From assembly GCA_019843655.1 (NCBI GenBank), contig JACDQD010000007.1:21780365-21844364 (forward strand): DNA of 64,000 nucleotides, given 5' to 3'. A program made the position numbers and the translations under genes. The first letter of the stretch is position 1. The number at the start of each line of letters is the position of its first letter. Source of the stretch: Lethocerus indicus (taxonomy: Eukaryota > Arthropoda > Insecta > Hemiptera > Belostomatidae). The notes below the pieces were generated by a model. The model did not search any database. It saw nothing but the letters and a program-made list of their open reading frames with translations, and was not told the DNA's origin. Positions 25,421-38,100 of this stretch are shown here, piece after piece.

Positions 25421-27399
25421 GGATTTCAAAACCTTGGGTTTTAAAGATTAAAGAACTATTTCTACAGCCCAGGCTGTTTTCTGAGAAAAAGGGAAGTGAA
25501 AGGGGGAATCAAGTACCTCATATATACCTTTTGCTCTGTCTTCAGTTTAGGGCTAGATTGATCTAAATTTTGTTATTAATATTGAAGTGGGATATAAATT
25601 AATTCAATAATGATTTTAATTAAATGTGAAACTTTATTATACAAAAATATTTATAAAGGATATATAGATAATATATGTCACTAATCTAGATGTGTAAAAA
25701 TAAAAAAAGATTATGGCACTAGTCTAAATTATACAAATAGGTTACAGACATTATATATAATGCGAACATGTGTATACTAATGTAATATACAAAAATTAAT
25801 ATTTATATCTGCAGGACATTCACATAAGCCTTTTTCTTTGGTTTCCTAACACTAATTAATGACAAATGACTAATTCTAATGCAGTGATTTAAACAAATAA
25901 CACAAAGAACAGAAATAAAAGATCATTAGTGAAGGCACTAACAGTGTTCAGTTACTAAAAATAGTTTAATTTATTAGTGGATTGTCTATATAAATTTCAA
26001 TAAATTCATTGTTCCTTCCTTGTTTCATTCCATCTGTAACACTGCAAATATATGTGAAAGTATAATTTACAAAAAAAACTGATTGATTACTTACTAATTA
26101 AGTAAGTACTTAGTCCACTTATTCACAAAATAATAACTCATTTTTGTGCAAAATTTGTACCGACAATTCCTGTTAATAATTCTATAAAGAGGGTCATTAG
26201 TTTGTGAGTAATAATTTATTTTTGTCAATGTAAAAAAAATTAGTTGTTTCCCATTATTTTCACCAACTGGAGATATTCCTTAAAAGCTGATCAGTACTGT
26301 AAATAACACTTAATTTACATTAATTTATATGTGTAATTTTGCTTTCTAATGAGTAATGTAATCCTACACATATACAATAATACATATATTGTATTTGTTT
26401 CTCCTGTTCACAGCACAGTCCCTCTAGTATTATAACTTTATATAATAATATACAACACAATCTTAATAGCTAAATTTCATATTGTATGAATCGATATTCA
26501 AAATTAACTACTGGATACAGACTTTTCTGCGGTTTGCACTTTTAAACTTCAACATTTTATGTATTGTTACATAAAGAATTAGGAAACATACCACTATTTA
26601 CATGTTGTAATTAAAACACAAGATGAGAAGACATTTTGAAAATTTATAATCACATTATGACAAGATTATGACTTTTATGGCTTTTACATTTATCTGTATA
26701 TAATAAAGAATACATGTTATAAAATAAAAAGGTCACAACAAAACCCAATAAGTATCTGTTGTTATGGCACCTGAATTTGTGTTCATTAATTACAAGTTGT
26801 TGATTCAGACTTATAAATACATTATTGTCATTCATTGTCATTGTAAACTGCAATGTAAATTATTAAGAATGGCATAATAATATACAATAACAAACAGATG
26901 GTCCGTGTAAAGGATGCAGAAGGTATTTTAGAATTACATTAACTACATTAGGCAAATACCTACGTTATTATCATTATAAATGAATGAACAATTAGATATT
27001 AAATTATCTGCGCAATTATTTAGATTGAGTACAGTAATTATTTAAATTTAAAAATGTTAGATGATTTATAAATCATTATAGATATGATTTATAAATCTGA
27101 AAACACTACTGTGAACAGAACACATATGATAGGGCGAGTCTTAAAAGATTTACAAAGCAGAAAATAATAGTTAAATCATAAGTACAATACATACTAATTG
27201 TTATCCCTCCAAAAAATGATACTTAATTAATTTTTTGGACAAATCTATTTTGTATTCATACAAAAATATTTTGTCAATTTTCCAAACTGCTATCCTGAAG
27301 TCTACTCATTAGTTCATTCTTGTAACCTACATATAATAATCTGTTCTGCTACATGAATAAACACTAATTTTGTTTAAACAAAACTGCTTAATATAACTA

Positions 27400-27469
<70 letters not shown>

Positions 27470-28490
27470 AATTAGTATGTATCAACCTGCAATATCGAAA
27501 CAGTGCAAACAAGCACAGATTTTAATTGTTCATTATTATTTAATCTAATTTGATTTGGTCTTTTTTCAAAAATCCATGCCTCACATAATCTGTAATACCT
27601 GTTGTGTTCATATTGGTAAAATAGACGAATTTGAGGTAGAAGCGTAGTGAAATATAAAATAATATAGAAATATTATTGAATGTTCCACTATCTGATCCAC
27701 TATGTATATTTACAAATAATAGTATGATATTTATATAAAAATCCATTATATGCAATAGTGTGAATGTATTGAAAAATCTGTCTGTATTAACTTCTACTGG
27801 CAAAGCTGTTCCGGTGAAAAGAGTTCAAACAAATTTGATTGGACACTGTTTACCCCAATAAAATTATTTAAAACAAATGAAAGAATTTAAAAAATGAAAT
27901 TAAGGGTATAATACTGCAAGGGATGAGAGGAGTCACAACTGGACTAGTTATTTATAAATGCATAAATTTGAACAGAGGAATTCTAGCATAATAATAATAA
28001 TAAAGAACAATAAATGAATCAATCATTATTTTTTCTACTGTAAACTATTTGTTGAATATAATCTCTCTATTAGAATCTTTATTCACCTTTCAACAGATAT
28101 TTTTTAAGGGTAATTTAATATGCTACCGATTAAACAGTGAAAGTTCTTGATTCTCCACAATAGTTTTTGTTTGCTATATTTCTGGCTGAAGACACTGCAG
28201 AATTTCATATAATGAACTCATGAATAATGTGTCCCAAATCAAAAAGTTAATTTCTCCAGTTGAATAAAAAAAAATCCACCTTTTATACTAACAATTGATT
28301 CTTGTAAGAGGTATTTCAGGCTGCCATCTGCTTATATGGCCAACTAGCGGCAATAGACTGTTTAAATTAACAGTGTAATTTAAATAATTGATACCTAGCA
28401 AAAGTTTAGCATCCCTAGGAAAGGTTTACATCCACAACCATGAATTATGCAGTCTTCTAATGGAGTTCCAGGACAGGTGTCAGGGCTTTG
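25421..28490. other. Intergenic AT-rich stretch between the convergent genes
   Basis: No coding signal. It holds the AT microsatellite at 27405-27462 and many short stop-interrupted frames. It lies between the calpain stop and the COLGALT stop and could include the 3' UTR of either. Confidence 0.6.
27405..27462. repeat. (AT)n microsatellite, about 58 bp
   Basis: Uninterrupted alternating AT. The apparent Tyr-Ile repeat ORF across it on the minus strand is an artefact. Confidence 0.97.
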
Positions 28491-29352
28491 TCAGTCTTAC
28501 GGGATGACTCTTTTCAGAACTTTCCGAAAGTTTAAGCGGCAATTTTAGTCAAGGATGCTACGAAAATGAAGGCGTTTAAAAAAAAAAAAGAAAAAAGAAA
28601 ATCGCGGCACGAGTTTTCATAAGTTTCCTGAAACTTTCACACGCACGTTAAAGGTAGAGATACTCTGTCCCAATGTTCGTTCACAGGCTGGCACAACTTT
28701 GACATCGCTGTTCGTCCGTGAGAAAACAAGATTTGAGACTTTCAAAATGTCGTCTCTACGTCTTAAGTTTAGACTTAATAACTGAGTTATGCGAGCGTGC
28801 TTTAAATAGAACAGCCAATTTATTATTAATTTTTAATGTCCGGACAAATTGGTTCTGTAAACGCGAATTAATAAAATGGCCAACGGCAGACACCACGGAT
28901 AAATCGTAAATTATAGTTTATATGTTTTATGACAAAAATAGTAGTTAACAATAAGCAGGTTTGATCGGAGCTTAATTGGTCGCAAGACCTGGTCTACCAG
29001 TAGTATAGGGTAACATTTCAGGGCAGTCATTATTGCTTTTAGTTTCAAAACTTATTCTAGTCGTTGTCTGTATATACTAAGTTAAGAAAAAAAATGACCA
29101 AGTCGAAGATGAAAGTTCTTCTTCCGGGTATAGATTCTGGGGTTCCTCCCAGTCGGCGGCAAACCAGCAGACTTGAGAATTGGGGCAGAGTTTAGAAGCC
29201 GTGGAAGGGGTGCAGTTGTGAATTAAGTCCAGGTGGTGGGTAAGTGAAGTTGGGGCAGACAGTCAAGAGCGGTACCCTTTGCCCAGCGGAGTGATACTTA
29301 ACGGAGTGGGGGGAGACTAGTGGCGGCGGGCTTTCAGGGACTTAGGCCGCCG
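28491..29352. other. 3' flank of COLGALT
   Basis: CpG-rich again from about 28.5 kb. No exon is confirmed. Because the COLGALT C-terminus looks short, this stretch is where an extra terminal exon or the 3' UTR (minus strand) would lie. Confidence 0.4.
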
Positions 29353-30921
29353 TTAAAGTTCCGGGCTCGGGGTCGGACCGGAAGCGGCGAGTACCGTGGC
29401 CGAGTCCTCTGTGTCGCTGATGTACCCCTCCTCGTTCAGGTACCTCGTCGGGTACAGGAGGAGAGGTTCGGCGGACAGGGCTATCAGGTCCCGCACCGGA
29501 AAATGCGCCTTCCACTCTTCCCTGAAAACAAAACAGTTATTACAAAGTATATGTTTTACGCACAGAAAAAATAGAAATTGTCCAATTTTTAGTCACAACA
29601 CAAGAAACGCTGTATTGCTCCGTTCGTTACTGTTGCCCGTACATGTTGTAGCATTAAAACTTGAGATGTTATCAAGTGCGATCCGCAGCTTGGAATATAT
29701 AGCACTAATAACCCTAAACCCCCAGACAGCAGCCGACTATACGGCCGTGACATTTAAGCACCCCTTCATACGCCCGTCAAAGGCAGGCTGATATATGATA
29801 GACAGACCCTTTTTCCATTAGGCCATTCATATCAGATATGAATCTGCCTTAATATTAATTAATTGAATTAAAGAATATCGCATATTAGAGGTTAAAAACA
29901 AAAGCATTATTTTAGAATACCTGTTTTGTGGCCTGCGAGGGTCGGAATACCGTGGATTTAGTGTGTTTCTGTCTCCTCTCACTGGTTTGGTCTTTTGCTA
30001 GACCGGATTCGGCCGCTCGCCATCTTCAGTAGCGGTGTTAGTCAGTAGTTTTTAGTGCAGTGAGGATGCCCGAAAAACATCCAAATTGCCAAAAGTGACT
30101 AACCCCACTACAGAGGATGGCGAGCAGCCGAAACCGGTCTGGCAAAAGACCAAACCAGCGAGAGGAGACAGAAACACACGAAATCTACGGTAAAAGTATT
30201 ATTGTACATTGCTCTGAAATGAGTTTCGTTTCTAGCACCGGGGCGGTACTTACTGGGGGTGTTTGTCGTAAAGTATTGGGAGGTACTCGTCGACTGGGAG
30301 TATGTTGGCGAGCGGTTGGGGGCCGATGAGTTTGCGAGCTCCCCTGGGCGAGAGCAGGTAGCCAAGTGTCCAGTAGGAGTATCCGGCCACGACCAGGTGA
30401 TTGGACTTTACACCGCTCTTGGAGCTAACCGCGTTCTCCTCCTCGCCCTCTTCAAGCCGCTTCCGGCCCAAGTATCTGTCAAACGACAAAGCGCAACACT
30501 TTAGGAACACATAAAATCCCAGGAAACAATATTAATAAACAATGGAGTCTGACATTGATGAACATAAAACGAGCATCTTGTTTAAGAACCTAAACAAAAA
30601 TCTAACGAGCATTACTGCAGTTAGATTTTCAAGGTAGACGAGTTATTTATTTATATGATAAATATGATATAGGCCAAACGAAGTAGAAGAGACAGAGTGA
30701 AGATATTCCCAACTCTCGTGTAGCAGCGCGACACGAATATTTGCAGTAAAATATACCCTACGATAGAGATACCCGGGGTTCGACAGCTTTCCTCGGGTAG
30801 TGGAGCAGAAGCGATTTGCTTGTTAAGCCCCGGCCGGCTCCGTCAAATTGAGCTAAATTGAACTGCGAAAGGTCAACGGGTGCTCAGAAAATAGGCTAGG
30901 GGGTCCTTAACAGTACTTGTT

Positions 30922-30962
<41 letters not shown>

Positions 30963-33747
30963 CATCGGGAACGGCGGTTTTACACTACCGATATATTATC
31001 GATTGATTCATTAGAAAAATATCACAATCCACGAAACCGAGGTAGACGTGGACATCGCTTAAGAAGAAGAATTACTTCATATATATCCGAATATGATATA
31101 TCCGAATTCTCACAGTGGGAACTTTTCGAGAAATTTTGATAATTTCATAATGGGCTTTAAAACTTTAATAAAACTTAAATAAGTTTTTCTAGCGAATATG
31201 TCTGTCCGTGATTTTTCTAGAAGCGAATACGGCTGTTCAGTTTATTTTATGTTCCGGGCTGCGTTTGTGAAAAGTTTTGCTCACCATACCGGTCCTTTAA
31301 CCTTGAGTTCTGAACTAAGAGAAGTGAATAGGAGCCGTTGAGCACCAGAAGACATAAGATTGTAAGCGTGCTACACGAAGCCACTGCCCCGGCTCGGCAG
31401 AGAGGAGGCGCACCAAGTGCCCCCGGGCAATGTTAAACACCACTTAACCCGACATTTACCCCCAACTTCGCTTCCCGGCCCTCCTCCGGGCCCCAATCCC
31501 AACGGTGCATCAAAAGTCTAAGGGAACAATTTAAAAGGAACAGTTGGTAATTGTTATACTTTGTTTCGGACAAATAATAAATGAGTTCTTGAGTAAGTTT
31601 CAGGGCGGATAGCGCCGCGGTGAAATAACATCGGCTCGGGATCCAATTAATTTCCGCATTTAAAAATTCGCCTCCCATTAACTACTTGGGCGGTAGCGTG
31701 ACACTAGAACTTGAGCGTCGAAGAGAAATAAAAGAAAAATATTAACGAATTATCAGAAACTGAAAATACGAAGCGATAGTAATGGGAACGGGCCTTCCGT
31801 TCCCAGATTATACTATCCAGCAATACGCCGAACGCCTTCCGTTCCCAGATTATACTATCCAGCAATACGCCGAACGCCTTCCGTTCCCAGGTTATACTAT
31901 CCCGCGAAACGCTGAGCCCCTTCTGTTCCCAGGTTATACTATCCCGCGAAACGCTGAGCCCCTTCCGTTCCCAGGTTATACTATCCCGCGATACGCTGAG
32001 CCCCTTCCGTTCCCAGGTTATACTATCCCGCGATACGCCGAGCCCCTTCCGTTCCCAGGTTATACTATTCCGCGATACACCGAGCGCCTTCCGTTCCCAG
32101 GTTACACTATCCCGCAATACGCCGAGCGCCTTCCGTATAAGTAAAATTATACGTAACAGGACAAATGTCCTGTTAAATCCTGTTAATTGTACAAATGTGC
32201 TATTTCTTTAAATGATGTAATTATTTTGTCTGCAATTTTTGGATCTTTTGATTTCATTTAATACAACGCTTTGTACGACCGCAGTATTTTTACACTCCCC
32301 GTCAACGTAAAAACTCAATAAAAATAACAAAACGTGAAAATGAACTCACATGAGGTCCCATTCGATCTCGAGCGTTTTGACTTCGTCCAGAAGCGCGTCC
32401 AATTTCTGGATGAAGAACGGCTCGAACTTGACGTCGTCCTCCAGAACCATCGCTATACTGTAGTCGGACTCGGCCACCTTGGCAAAAAAACAATATTATT
32501 TATTATCATAAAATAATTAAAGTTCTCATTAATGTTTTCGCATTAAAAGAAATAAAAAGATTTCGCGGTATGATTTTGATATGTAAAAAAATAAACAGAA
32601 AATAACAGTGAGAAAACAACAACAGAAAATAAGTTATTATGTTCCAAGTCGAGAACATTTTTTATTGAAATAAAGACGCATTCAAATGAATTATTAGTAA
32701 AATTCAGAGGACGTTTCTCCAGTCAAGCTATAAATATTTTGAATTTGTAATTGAAGGAAAACTGGTCTCAATAACGGGCCCCAATCGTCATGAACGGGGC
32801 GAATCCTCCTCTGATAACTCCGTTTTCTCGGAACCACTCTCCCTATATATACAAGCCTCTCTTGTTTGAGAGCAGGCGTTTAAGACCGCCCCATTAAGAC
32901 AGCACTTTAGCATCTGTTCGGGAACAAACTACCTCGAAGTATACTCGTTAGAATAGGGAGAATTATAATAATTTTATTCACAAGTTGCCTAGATTTCAGT
33001 AGATGTGACATAAACGGTTGCTACAGTTTAGCCGCGCGATAAAAAAATGATTTAAATACTACCAGTTTTCCTGAAGCTCCCTTACCTCTTTCCATATCCC
33101 GTGGTGACTCAAAAAGCATCCGATCTCGCCTCTTTTCATCGGCCTGCCAACATACGAAAAACAAATATATGGATGAAGATTTGAACAAAATAAAAAAAAA
33201 GCTTTTAAGAAGGATTTTATAGTCGTTGATCCAGGGTGGTCCTCCCCTTATATATTACGAACCCACATTTTCGCTTTTTCTGCTCCTCAGAACAAAATAA
33301 AAAGTGTAAATTCCTATTTTAATGTCGGACCGACTAAAAGACCGTATATCTAGCCGGACCGACTTCACGAAGTACGGGCGATGATCTGTTCTACTTAAAA
33401 CTAAAAAGAATAAATGTTCTGGACTTATAACTGTTAAGTTATTGTGGACAATTTTTTCGGTGGCCCAAAATAAATGATAATATAACGGGAGACGCGGAGT
33501 CCGACGCTTAATAAACATTTTCGGCGGAACATAAAACGGCATTTTTAAATCTACGCGTCCATATGAGATGCGACCAACAATATTACGAATAAAGAGAAAC
33601 TGACTATATAGACAGTAGAATAAGATATTTATTCGTTTATAAAAAAATGAAAGATTAAATGCGTTAACCGACCTCTTGTGATATGGATCCTTGTAGCCTG
33701 GCATCAGTTTCACGCCCAGCCTTTCAAGTTCTTCGTCTGTTAACAGC
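29353..33747 (-). CDS. COLGALT: Procollagen galactosyltransferase (GT25 family), C-terminal 216 aa only, five exons
   Basis: Coding exons on the minus strand are 33747-33673, 33143-33086, 32477-32350, 30475-30254 and 29521-29353 (TAA stop 29355-29353), all GT-AG and in frame. The fragment holds the diagnostic COLGALT run: [31 protein letters not shown], acidic VLEDDVKF (55-62, the DxD-like site), WDLIYLGRKR (85-93), [11 protein letters not shown] (119-129), ILPVDEYLP (145-153), LYDKHP (155-160), WKAHFP (164-169) and YISDTED (194-200). The family transfers galactose from UDP-Gal to hydroxylysine of collagen in the ER. Family members are about 600 aa, so about two thirds of the protein (signal peptide, GT2-like domain, start of GT25) is missing upstream. 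The C-terminus is SPEL, not a KDEL-type signal, and is shorter after the SDTE motif than in vertebrate proteins, so a further spliced exon is possible. The donor at 33672 (GTCGGT) is weak. Confidence 0.9.
29912..30191. mobile_element. Palindromic MITE-like element, copy B (COLGALT last intron)
   Basis: About 280 bp between the last two COLGALT exons. The two arms of about 100 bp are inverted repeats of each other: the left carries CTCCTCTCACTGGTTTGGTC and GCTCGCCATC, the right carries their reverse complements. The core 30025-30115 is inverted relative to copy A. Near-identical 12-mers AAAAGYATTATT at 29900-29911 and 30192-30203 bracket it. Non-coding. Confidence 0.85.
30925..30960. repeat. 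(AT)n microsatellite, about 36 bp
   Basis: Alternating AT within a COLGALT intron. Confidence 0.95.
31791..32136. repeat. 42 bp minisatellite, eight units plus a partial
   Basis: Unit starts CCTTCCGTTCCCAGGTTATA. Because the period is a multiple of three, both strands stay open (120 and 137 codons) and spell 14-residue repeats such as [14 protein letters not shown]. It sits between two COLGALT exons and lacks splice support, so I treat it as non-coding. Confidence 0.93.
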
Positions 33748-34988
33748 CTGCGGGGAAAGAAAACAACTGTATGAAATACACATCTACCAAATACAGTCTT
33801 AAAGTATATCTAATACAAATCGATATACTATTCTATATCGTAATATCTATGGATATAAATATGATCAAACGTTTCGAAAAGGAAAGAATAATAAGCAGGT
33901 GAAAGTTAAATACTCATATATAGTTCGATAAATTGGAAAAATATAAATACTTATATATTTCTTTTCAGTCTTTTCCCTGTTATTTTATTTTTCCCTCTCC
34001 CGCTTGGTTGGTTCTGTATTAATATTAAATTATATCTACTCGTGTGATTTCTGTTCTGGGATAGAGCAGTTTTGGCATGATCAGTTCAGTAGATACGGCA
34101 GCAGTGAAAATGGGGACGTGAAGACCACCACAGGTGTAACTGAAAAGGATGGCGAAACACCGAAACCGGTCTAGCGTGGGGTGAACGAAGAGAGAGGTGG
34201 CGGTAAACCGCACGAGAGGTGACAACCGGGAGCGTATACCTCGGGCAAAACGAAAATCCCCGTTTCGTTCCGGCCACTCGAGTGACAGCGCTTTTATTCA
34301 CTTTGCGACGAAACGAAATTAAACTGTCCGTTAGATAAATTTAAAATTGACAAAAGGCTGAATTTAAATTGTAACGGATTGCACGCCCGCATGTGCGCCT
34401 GAGCCACAGGAAATAATAAACATACAGAATGGGATTCTGATTCAGTTTCAATCGTTATGCTTTTCCGACAGACAATTGCATTTCCCCGGCTCAGACAATA
34501 CATTTTATAAACAAATATGACTGGACACGGGCCGTATGTGCTCAATTATTATTACTATTCGAAAAATAAAACAACTAATCCAAACGCGCTGCTTTCCGCT
34601 GCCTAATTATATCAGTACATCGATTTATTTAATTCCTGAGTTCGGATTTTAATATATTTCTGAACGTCTTTCACGGCTTTGAGAATTCAAGAAGTATCCG
34701 AATAAATAAAACACCTTTAGATCGAGTTGGAACTAAACAGCTGTCCGCCAAAGAACTATAATGTTGTATATTCTTATCTTAAATGAACTAGGACTTCCGT
34801 GAGCGGTGTTCGATGAAGTAATACCCGCCTTTCCGTTGTGGCGCGTAATAGAACTGGCTCCGAGCCGGCCTGAAACTCGAAGTGAAGTTTCGTCCAGAGT
34901 AACTCCCGGAAAGAGAAAGAGAGAGAGAGACATAACCCAAACTCTGATCCTCTTGCCGATTTAGAACATTCGGTAATTCCGTCCTCAG
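33748..34988 (-). other. Sequence between the promoter and the first seen COLGALT exon
   Basis: No exon encoding the expected start of the GT25 domain was found. A family fragment GGCGAAACACCGAAACCGGT lies at 34151-34170. Four minus-strand ORFs of 66-83 codons show no domain. Confidence 0.5.
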
Positions 34989-35141
34989 GACTGAAGTTTG
35001 ATCAGCTGGAGGCTCCCTTTATATGGCTGTACCCCCCCTCTCCGTCATGCTACCATTGGCTGTCGGACCAGCCAATCAAAACACAAGGAACCTCCCACTA
35101 TGTCAGCTGACTACGCTGTCATTGGCTGACAGCCGTCCAAT
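34989..35141 (-). promoter_or_regulatory. Minus-strand core promoter: TATA box, initiator, four CCAAT boxes
   Basis: Reading the minus strand, TATAAA lies at 35023-35018 and an arthropod-type initiator TCAGTC at 34994-34989. If the A at 34992 is +1, the first T of TATAAA is at -31, the canonical position. Upstream, CCAAT-box pentamers lie at 35055-35059, 35072-35076, 35121-35125 and 35137-35141, as two inverted pairs sharing ATTGGCTG. The layout resembles an NF-Y-dependent promoter. It would transcribe toward the COLGALT exons 1.2 kb away. A 66-codon ORF starts 59 nt downstream of +1 (ATG at 34933, residues MSLSLFLFPGVTLDE) and is not recognised. Confidence 0.6.
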
Positions 35142-38100
35142 CACTGACAACTGCAGCTAAGTTGATGGCCTGTGTCATCATTAAAATTTTTAATCTAAAT
35201 ACTCAAGCTACGGATTAAGTCAAAACTGAAAGAAAAGAGTGCAGTTTGATTGTGAGGCATGTTACGAAAAAATGCATCTACGATTTTGACGCTCGGTCCT
35301 ATCCACCAACATAAACTGGTAATACTCTGTCTCTCTTGTTTATCTACATTCTATTATTTTGCTAAGTATATTCCCTCTCATTAGCTCTACGCAGAAATCT
35401 TAATATAATGCTGGAAGTAATGTATACTCTTCAAATATCATTCGTATTAGAACCATGATGATGTATGCACGTATTCAGGATCATGTCTGCAATAGTGTCT
35501 ACAGATAGCGTAATAGACCTAACTCTCGATTGCGTGGACAAATAGTAGGTAAAAAACAAATAGGATTTTTCCGCTGAAATCGAAACCCGGTGAATTATAA
35601 CATTTAAACTGGCTCTGTCACAACACTGTCAAATTACTCACTTAAAAGTCACAAAAATGTCTCGTTAAATAGGGTTAAACCTTGGGCATTCGGTTCGGGT
35701 AATTTATTGTGGTTAGTTAACTTGTGGTGACATTTTGGTATTTACAGCGGGAGTGACATTTACACAGGACTACAGAATGGGGTCGAAACCTCCCGCAGAC
35801 GATGTTCTTAAATTTAGGTGACAGAAAACATTTCCAACATTAAATGTCTAAGTTCCATCGTCGTTTGAACGGCTACATAATAAAAGTAAATATAGGCGTT
35901 TAATAAAATTTGTTGGCCGATTCCCAGTTTACGCACCCAGGCCTGATTACGTTAGGTCAGGCTGAATGAAATATAACTAATATTACAATTATTTTTTTAC
36001 ATATATTTGAATTCCGCCCTTCAGCTACTTTCCCACCAAGATCAGCTTTCTTAAATGCGTCATTATTGCGATTTTCCTTTGTTCTGTTTACTTGATTTGA
36101 ATTAAACACGAACAGGACGCTGTACGACCACGTGTTATACGTCTACTTCGGTAAACAAGCACAACACTCGAGGGCAAAACATAGGTAGTCATATATTCAA
36201 CGTAGGGGTGGAGCACGGGACGGTGTTGGAACACTGGAGAACTGCACAATATTACACCTGGAATGGATTCAAATCTCAATCTAAACTCCGCCACGGGCGC
36301 AGACCTCCCGTACACCACCCCTACAGCGGCCTGTCATTTTCATTCCTAATACGAGAGCATAAAATCAGACAGAGGCACAGCTTCAAATGATGAACTGGAA
36401 AGTTCGAGTGAGGCGACATTATTCAGGCCCGTGATAAAGGCAGGTCGAGACATAAATTAGTACTAAAAATAATCGCTTAATTAGAAATGAGTTGGTATCG
36501 GTCATTCGTCCGTTAGCCATCATGTAGTAAAAATTATATAACCATATAAATAAAAAAGCACCAACAATTTGTATCCACTGAACGAAAACACTAAGACGCT
36601 AAGACTCGATTTCCAATACGAACGAACAATACTATTACTAAAAGCGCATACCGAATTTTATAAACTATAATACGAAGAAGGTCACAGGCTTTTTGGGAAA
36701 TATCCCAGAGCGCTAGATTTATTGTCTTCGTCCACGTCGTGATGTTCTTATTTTTTAGTTGGCAATTAATAGGAGTGTTGTAGATATATTTTAGGATAGC
36801 AATTACCACAATGGCAATAAAAATCAACATTAGCAAATAAAATATGACATAGACAATGAGCCAAACGATTATATAGGATATTATTAATTTCGAACAGAGT
36901 TACTCTGAAAAAGATGTAATTTATAAATACACTTCGTGTAAAATCATGTTGTAGGTTAGGCTTTCTTGCAGCGGCATTAGTATGTCAGGAAACTATCGAT
37001 AAAGGATAAGGGTGGGAGGGCCAGCATAGCGGATTAAAGGTCCTGCGGGAACACACTGCTGCCCACAGGGGCCCAACCCGCCTCCCATTGGTCATATACA
37101 ATCACTCTCACGTTTGCAGTCACACATAGTACTGATTAGTCCGATAGCGTGCACAGCGAAATCGGTGTAACGATGTACACGTGTCCGCGAGGGATGTTTA
37201 AGTCTTTAAGGTAAAGCGCGGTTTGGTTTCGGCTTCATTAATATGATTACTTTCGCGTGTCGACTGCCCACGAAGATTCATTTCATGAAATGGAATCGCG
37301 AATTACTCACTGATTTACTGACGGAATGCAAACTAGAAGGCCAAACCGGTATAGCATACGACCTAATCGGAAAGCGACCTAATCCCAGAGTCATGCGTGT
37401 ATAGACTATTAACATTTGCGTCAAATGTTATTCCTTCTACAATTAATAATTGCGGTTTAATCCTAGAGAGCGGAAACTTATGAGAGTTTTTTAGATTAAA
37501 AACCGCTATTTTATTTCAAGGAATTCTTTGTGTACGAAAGATGTATCCCGTTAGAAGCATTAAAATTACTCCGACGAAGGCCTGGCTGAATGATGGACGA
37601 AATCGCAAACGAACAGTTGGCAGCCCTACTGGCTAAGACAGAGTTTCTCCAGGATCTTTCATTCAAACATTCTCATATTATTATTTATAAAAACTCATAC
37701 ACTCATACTAATCGTATCTCTGAAAACCTCCGTATTACGAGTACAATTCAAAGTTCCTTGGTGAAAGTCCCACACAAAGTCGCTGTGTATTGTGTTATAC
37801 AGCCAGTTTTTCCTTTATAACTCCTCCCAGGGCCATATTCGGCCCTATGTACATAGGAACTTTTCTTTTCAGAATTTAATTCCGCTTCAGATTATCCGGC
37901 TTTCAGGCGGGTTTGCCGGGGGGTGGAAACCCGGTGGGAAATTATAAATTTCCGTATTTAGCCCTGCAAGTACCGAAGTGAATGAAAACGACAAGAGGGA
38001 AGAAGTGGAGGGGGCCCGGGGGGGCGGCGCTTGCGCCAGAATTCATCGCGGGGGTTTAAGCCGAGAGGCAACGCCAGTCTCAGAATGGGCCACTCACCCA

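Larger units (their letters stand above)
17900..28490. other. CpG-depleted, AT-rich domain
   Basis: CpG is almost absent here. I counted 0 in 19201-19800 and about 3 in 26101-26700, against roughly 15 in 5401-6000 and an estimated 35 in 62041-62640. The domain covers CalpC exons 5-16 and most of the intergenic space. The only CpG-rich island inside is minisatellite array 2. Loss of CpG usually reflects germline cytosine methylation and deamination; this is inference here. Confidence 0.85.
30476..32349 (-). other. COLGALT intron holding two tandem repeats
   Basis: Contains an AT microsatellite (30925-30960) and the 42 bp minisatellite. Nothing else recognised; the 81-codon minus ORF at 31678-31433 has no family signature. 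Confidence 0.6.

Noticed and set aside
27327..27512. Tyr-Ile repeat protein
   Set aside because: Translation of the AT microsatellite; the same applies to ORFs across 50451-50488.
31704..32144. Repeat proteins on both strands
   Set aside because: Consequence of a 42 bp period; intronic, without splice or start support.
33255..33713. 152-codon minus ORF as a separate gene
   Set aside because: It is the COLGALT exon ending at 33673 read on into the intron.
36591..36836. Hydrophobic minus ORF resembling a small membrane protein
   Set aside because: AT-rich random sequence readily gives Ile/Leu/Val runs; no conserved motif.
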